Assembly (NCBI GenBank): GCA_013054445.1
Contig: JAAMPI010000910.1
Span: 1 to 23,201, forward strand
DNA length: 23,201 nt
Origin: Cudoniella acicularis
Lineage: Eukaryota; Ascomycota; Leotiomycetes; Helotiales; Helotiaceae
Direction: 5' to 3'
The notes under the pieces: model-generated
What the model was told of the DNA's origin: nothing
The model's input: the letters and a program-made list of their open reading frames with translations, nothing else
Databases searched by the model: none
Translations under genes and position numbers: made by a program
In this document: positions 22,148 through 23,201 of the stretch, piece after piece
Position numbering within the stretch: the stretch's first letter is position 1
How the letters are laid out: every line of letters starts with the position of its first letter

Positions 22148-23201
22148 TTACTCCCCAACATGACACCCATGAAACCCAAACCCCACCACACACCCAACAT
22201 CTGCCCTCCCCACCTCCTCCATCGTAACTGCATCAATAACCACCAAATAACTCCTCTCACTAAACCCATCCAGCACCACGCTTAGCAACACGCCATCATC
22301 CTCTGCTTCTCCTTCTGGATTCGGCACGAAAATCGCCTCGCCGGGTGTGTGCCCTTTCGGATTATCCCAATATAGAACTTCCTTGGTTTTCATATCTACT
22401 TTGGAGATTCCGTCGAGGAAAGAGGAGAAGCCCCGGTTGATGATGCTGTATATGTAGCGGGTTTCGCGAGTGGAGAAGGAGGGGTTGATGGTTGGGAGGT
22501 CGCCCGATTGGTGTTTAGGGATGCTTGTTATTTTTTCTGCGAGAGGGAGTGCTTCTCCTTTTCCGTGTAGGGAAGTCTTTTCTCCTTGACCGGGAATATC
22601 AACAAGGCGATACCGCACCATATTCGGCACGTGGCTATTCCCTTTCTCCTTTGCGAATTTCTCGGCGTTCGCACCGTTGGACATCATATTCTCATAGTAA
22701 AGCCCATGTATAATATCCGTATTTTCATACTCCGAGAACTCGCAAACGATATCATTTCCCTCCTGCCACGCATTAACGCTATGAAAGCAGAAAGAAGCTG
22801 GACTTTCGAATTCGGCGACGAGTCCGCGACCACCGGGTTTGTTGTCGATGACGAACCAGCGGTTTTTCTGTGCCGAGTCCCAGGGCGCGAGGGCGTCAAC
22901 CATGTTCTGCTGCGTGATGATTGAGAGACCCATCCCGGACATGTGGCTTCCCCATATTACCAGCACGATATAATCAGCGGTTCTGAAGAAAGAGTGCATG
23001 TATGCTGGTTTTATGCCAGGGCCGGAGACCATAGCGAGAATGGATGTTTCTCCTGTAGAAGCGGAGGTGCGGAAGACGCGGTAGGTGGCGTTGCGGCCGA
23101 GGGCGAGGTTGTAGTTGTAGATATCGCCTGTGAGGGAATCGGTTTGGGCGTGGGCGCAGGAGAGGGGGCCGCTGAGTGAGGAGTGAAGGGCTTTTTGTGC
23201 T
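22148..23201 (-). CDS. Carotenoid oxygenase (RPE65/CCD family), N-terminus beyond the window
   Basis: Non-haem iron dioxygenase that cleaves a double bond in carotenoids, apocarotenoids or stilbene-like phenolics. The last 350 residues are visible in one uninterrupted frame open to the right edge; roughly 200-300 residues are probably missing, judged by the usual 500-650 aa. All four iron-binding histidines can be placed: in CAHAQTDS near the edge, in YMHSFFRTADYIVL, in CFHSVNAWQEG and in the C-terminal GFGFHGCHVGE. Typical motifs between them include FDG-like SFLDGISKVD and GEAIFVPNP. Other family members cleave carotenoids (CarX, CAO-2) or lignostilbenes; the substrate cannot be told here. 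No carotenoid synthesis gene is seen in the window. Confidence 0.88.
   Translation of the reverse strand, partial: AQKALHSSLSGPLSCAHAQTDSLTGDIYNYNLALGRNATYRVFRTSASTGETSILAMVSGPGIKPAYMHSFFRTADYIVLVIWGSHMSGMGLSIITQQNMVDALAPWDSAQKNRWFVIDNKPGGRGLVAEFESPASFCFHSVNAWQEGNDIVCEFSEYENTDIIHGLYYENMMSNGANAEKFAKEKGNSHVPNMVRYRLVDIPGQGEKTSLHGKGEALPLAEKITSIPKHQSGDLPTINPSFSTRETRYIYSIINRGFSSFLDGISKVDMKTKEVLYWDNPKGHTPGEAIFVPNPEGEAEDDGVLLSVVLDGFSERSYLVVIDAVTMEEVGRADVGCVVGFGFHGCHVGE

Noticed and set aside
1..23201. CRISPR arrays, tRNA or rRNA genes, secondary-metabolite core enzymes
   Set aside because: No repeat-spacer pattern, no cloverleaf and no synthase domains were seen; the sequence is a fungal nuclear region.

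Overview
The window is nuclear DNA of a filamentous ascomycete (Pezizomycotina). Its genes carry many short GT-AG introns (44-124 nt) with CTRAC-type branch points. The gene types (Zn cluster regulator, GH2 beta-galactosidase, LUC7, GPI16, fungal phytochrome) also fit, and the left end looks RIP-damaged. A leotiomycete is possible, but I cannot place it more closely from sequence alone.

Left third (1-7500): a decayed region with no intact gene. Positions 1-1157 are AT-rich, repeat-like DNA with one unresolved base. At 1158-2721 lies a whole but dead Tc1/mariner element, with terminal inverted repeats, a TA target duplication and a DD34E transposase broken by stops and frameshifts. Then comes a long fungal phytochrome hybrid histidine kinase pseudogene (3187-7500). 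It can be followed from PAS through GAF, PHY, HisKA, HATPase and receiver domains, but has many stops and frameshifts, a lost splice donor and a lost H-box histidine.

Middle (8169-17194): three intact genes that look like a lactose-use cluster. They are a fungal-type transcription factor (+), a lactose-permease-like MFS sugar transporter (-) and a cytosolic GH2 beta-galactosidase (+). Transporter and enzyme diverge from a shared 1.24-kb promoter region holding CreA-like motifs. The likely logic is uptake of the intact disaccharide, hydrolysis in the cytosol, and control by the adjacent regulator; the regulatory link is inference.

Right part (17520-23201): the U1 snRNP protein LUC7 (-) and the GPI transamidase subunit GPI16/PIG-T (+) diverge from a 228-bp promoter. 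A small secreted AA16-like copper monooxygenase (-) ends only 46 bp from GPI16, and its last exon is recovered here by following a splice. A carotenoid oxygenase (-) runs off the right edge without its N-terminus. Exon coordinates in the entries come from reading splice sites by eye and checking frame continuity and family conservation; there is no transcript evidence.
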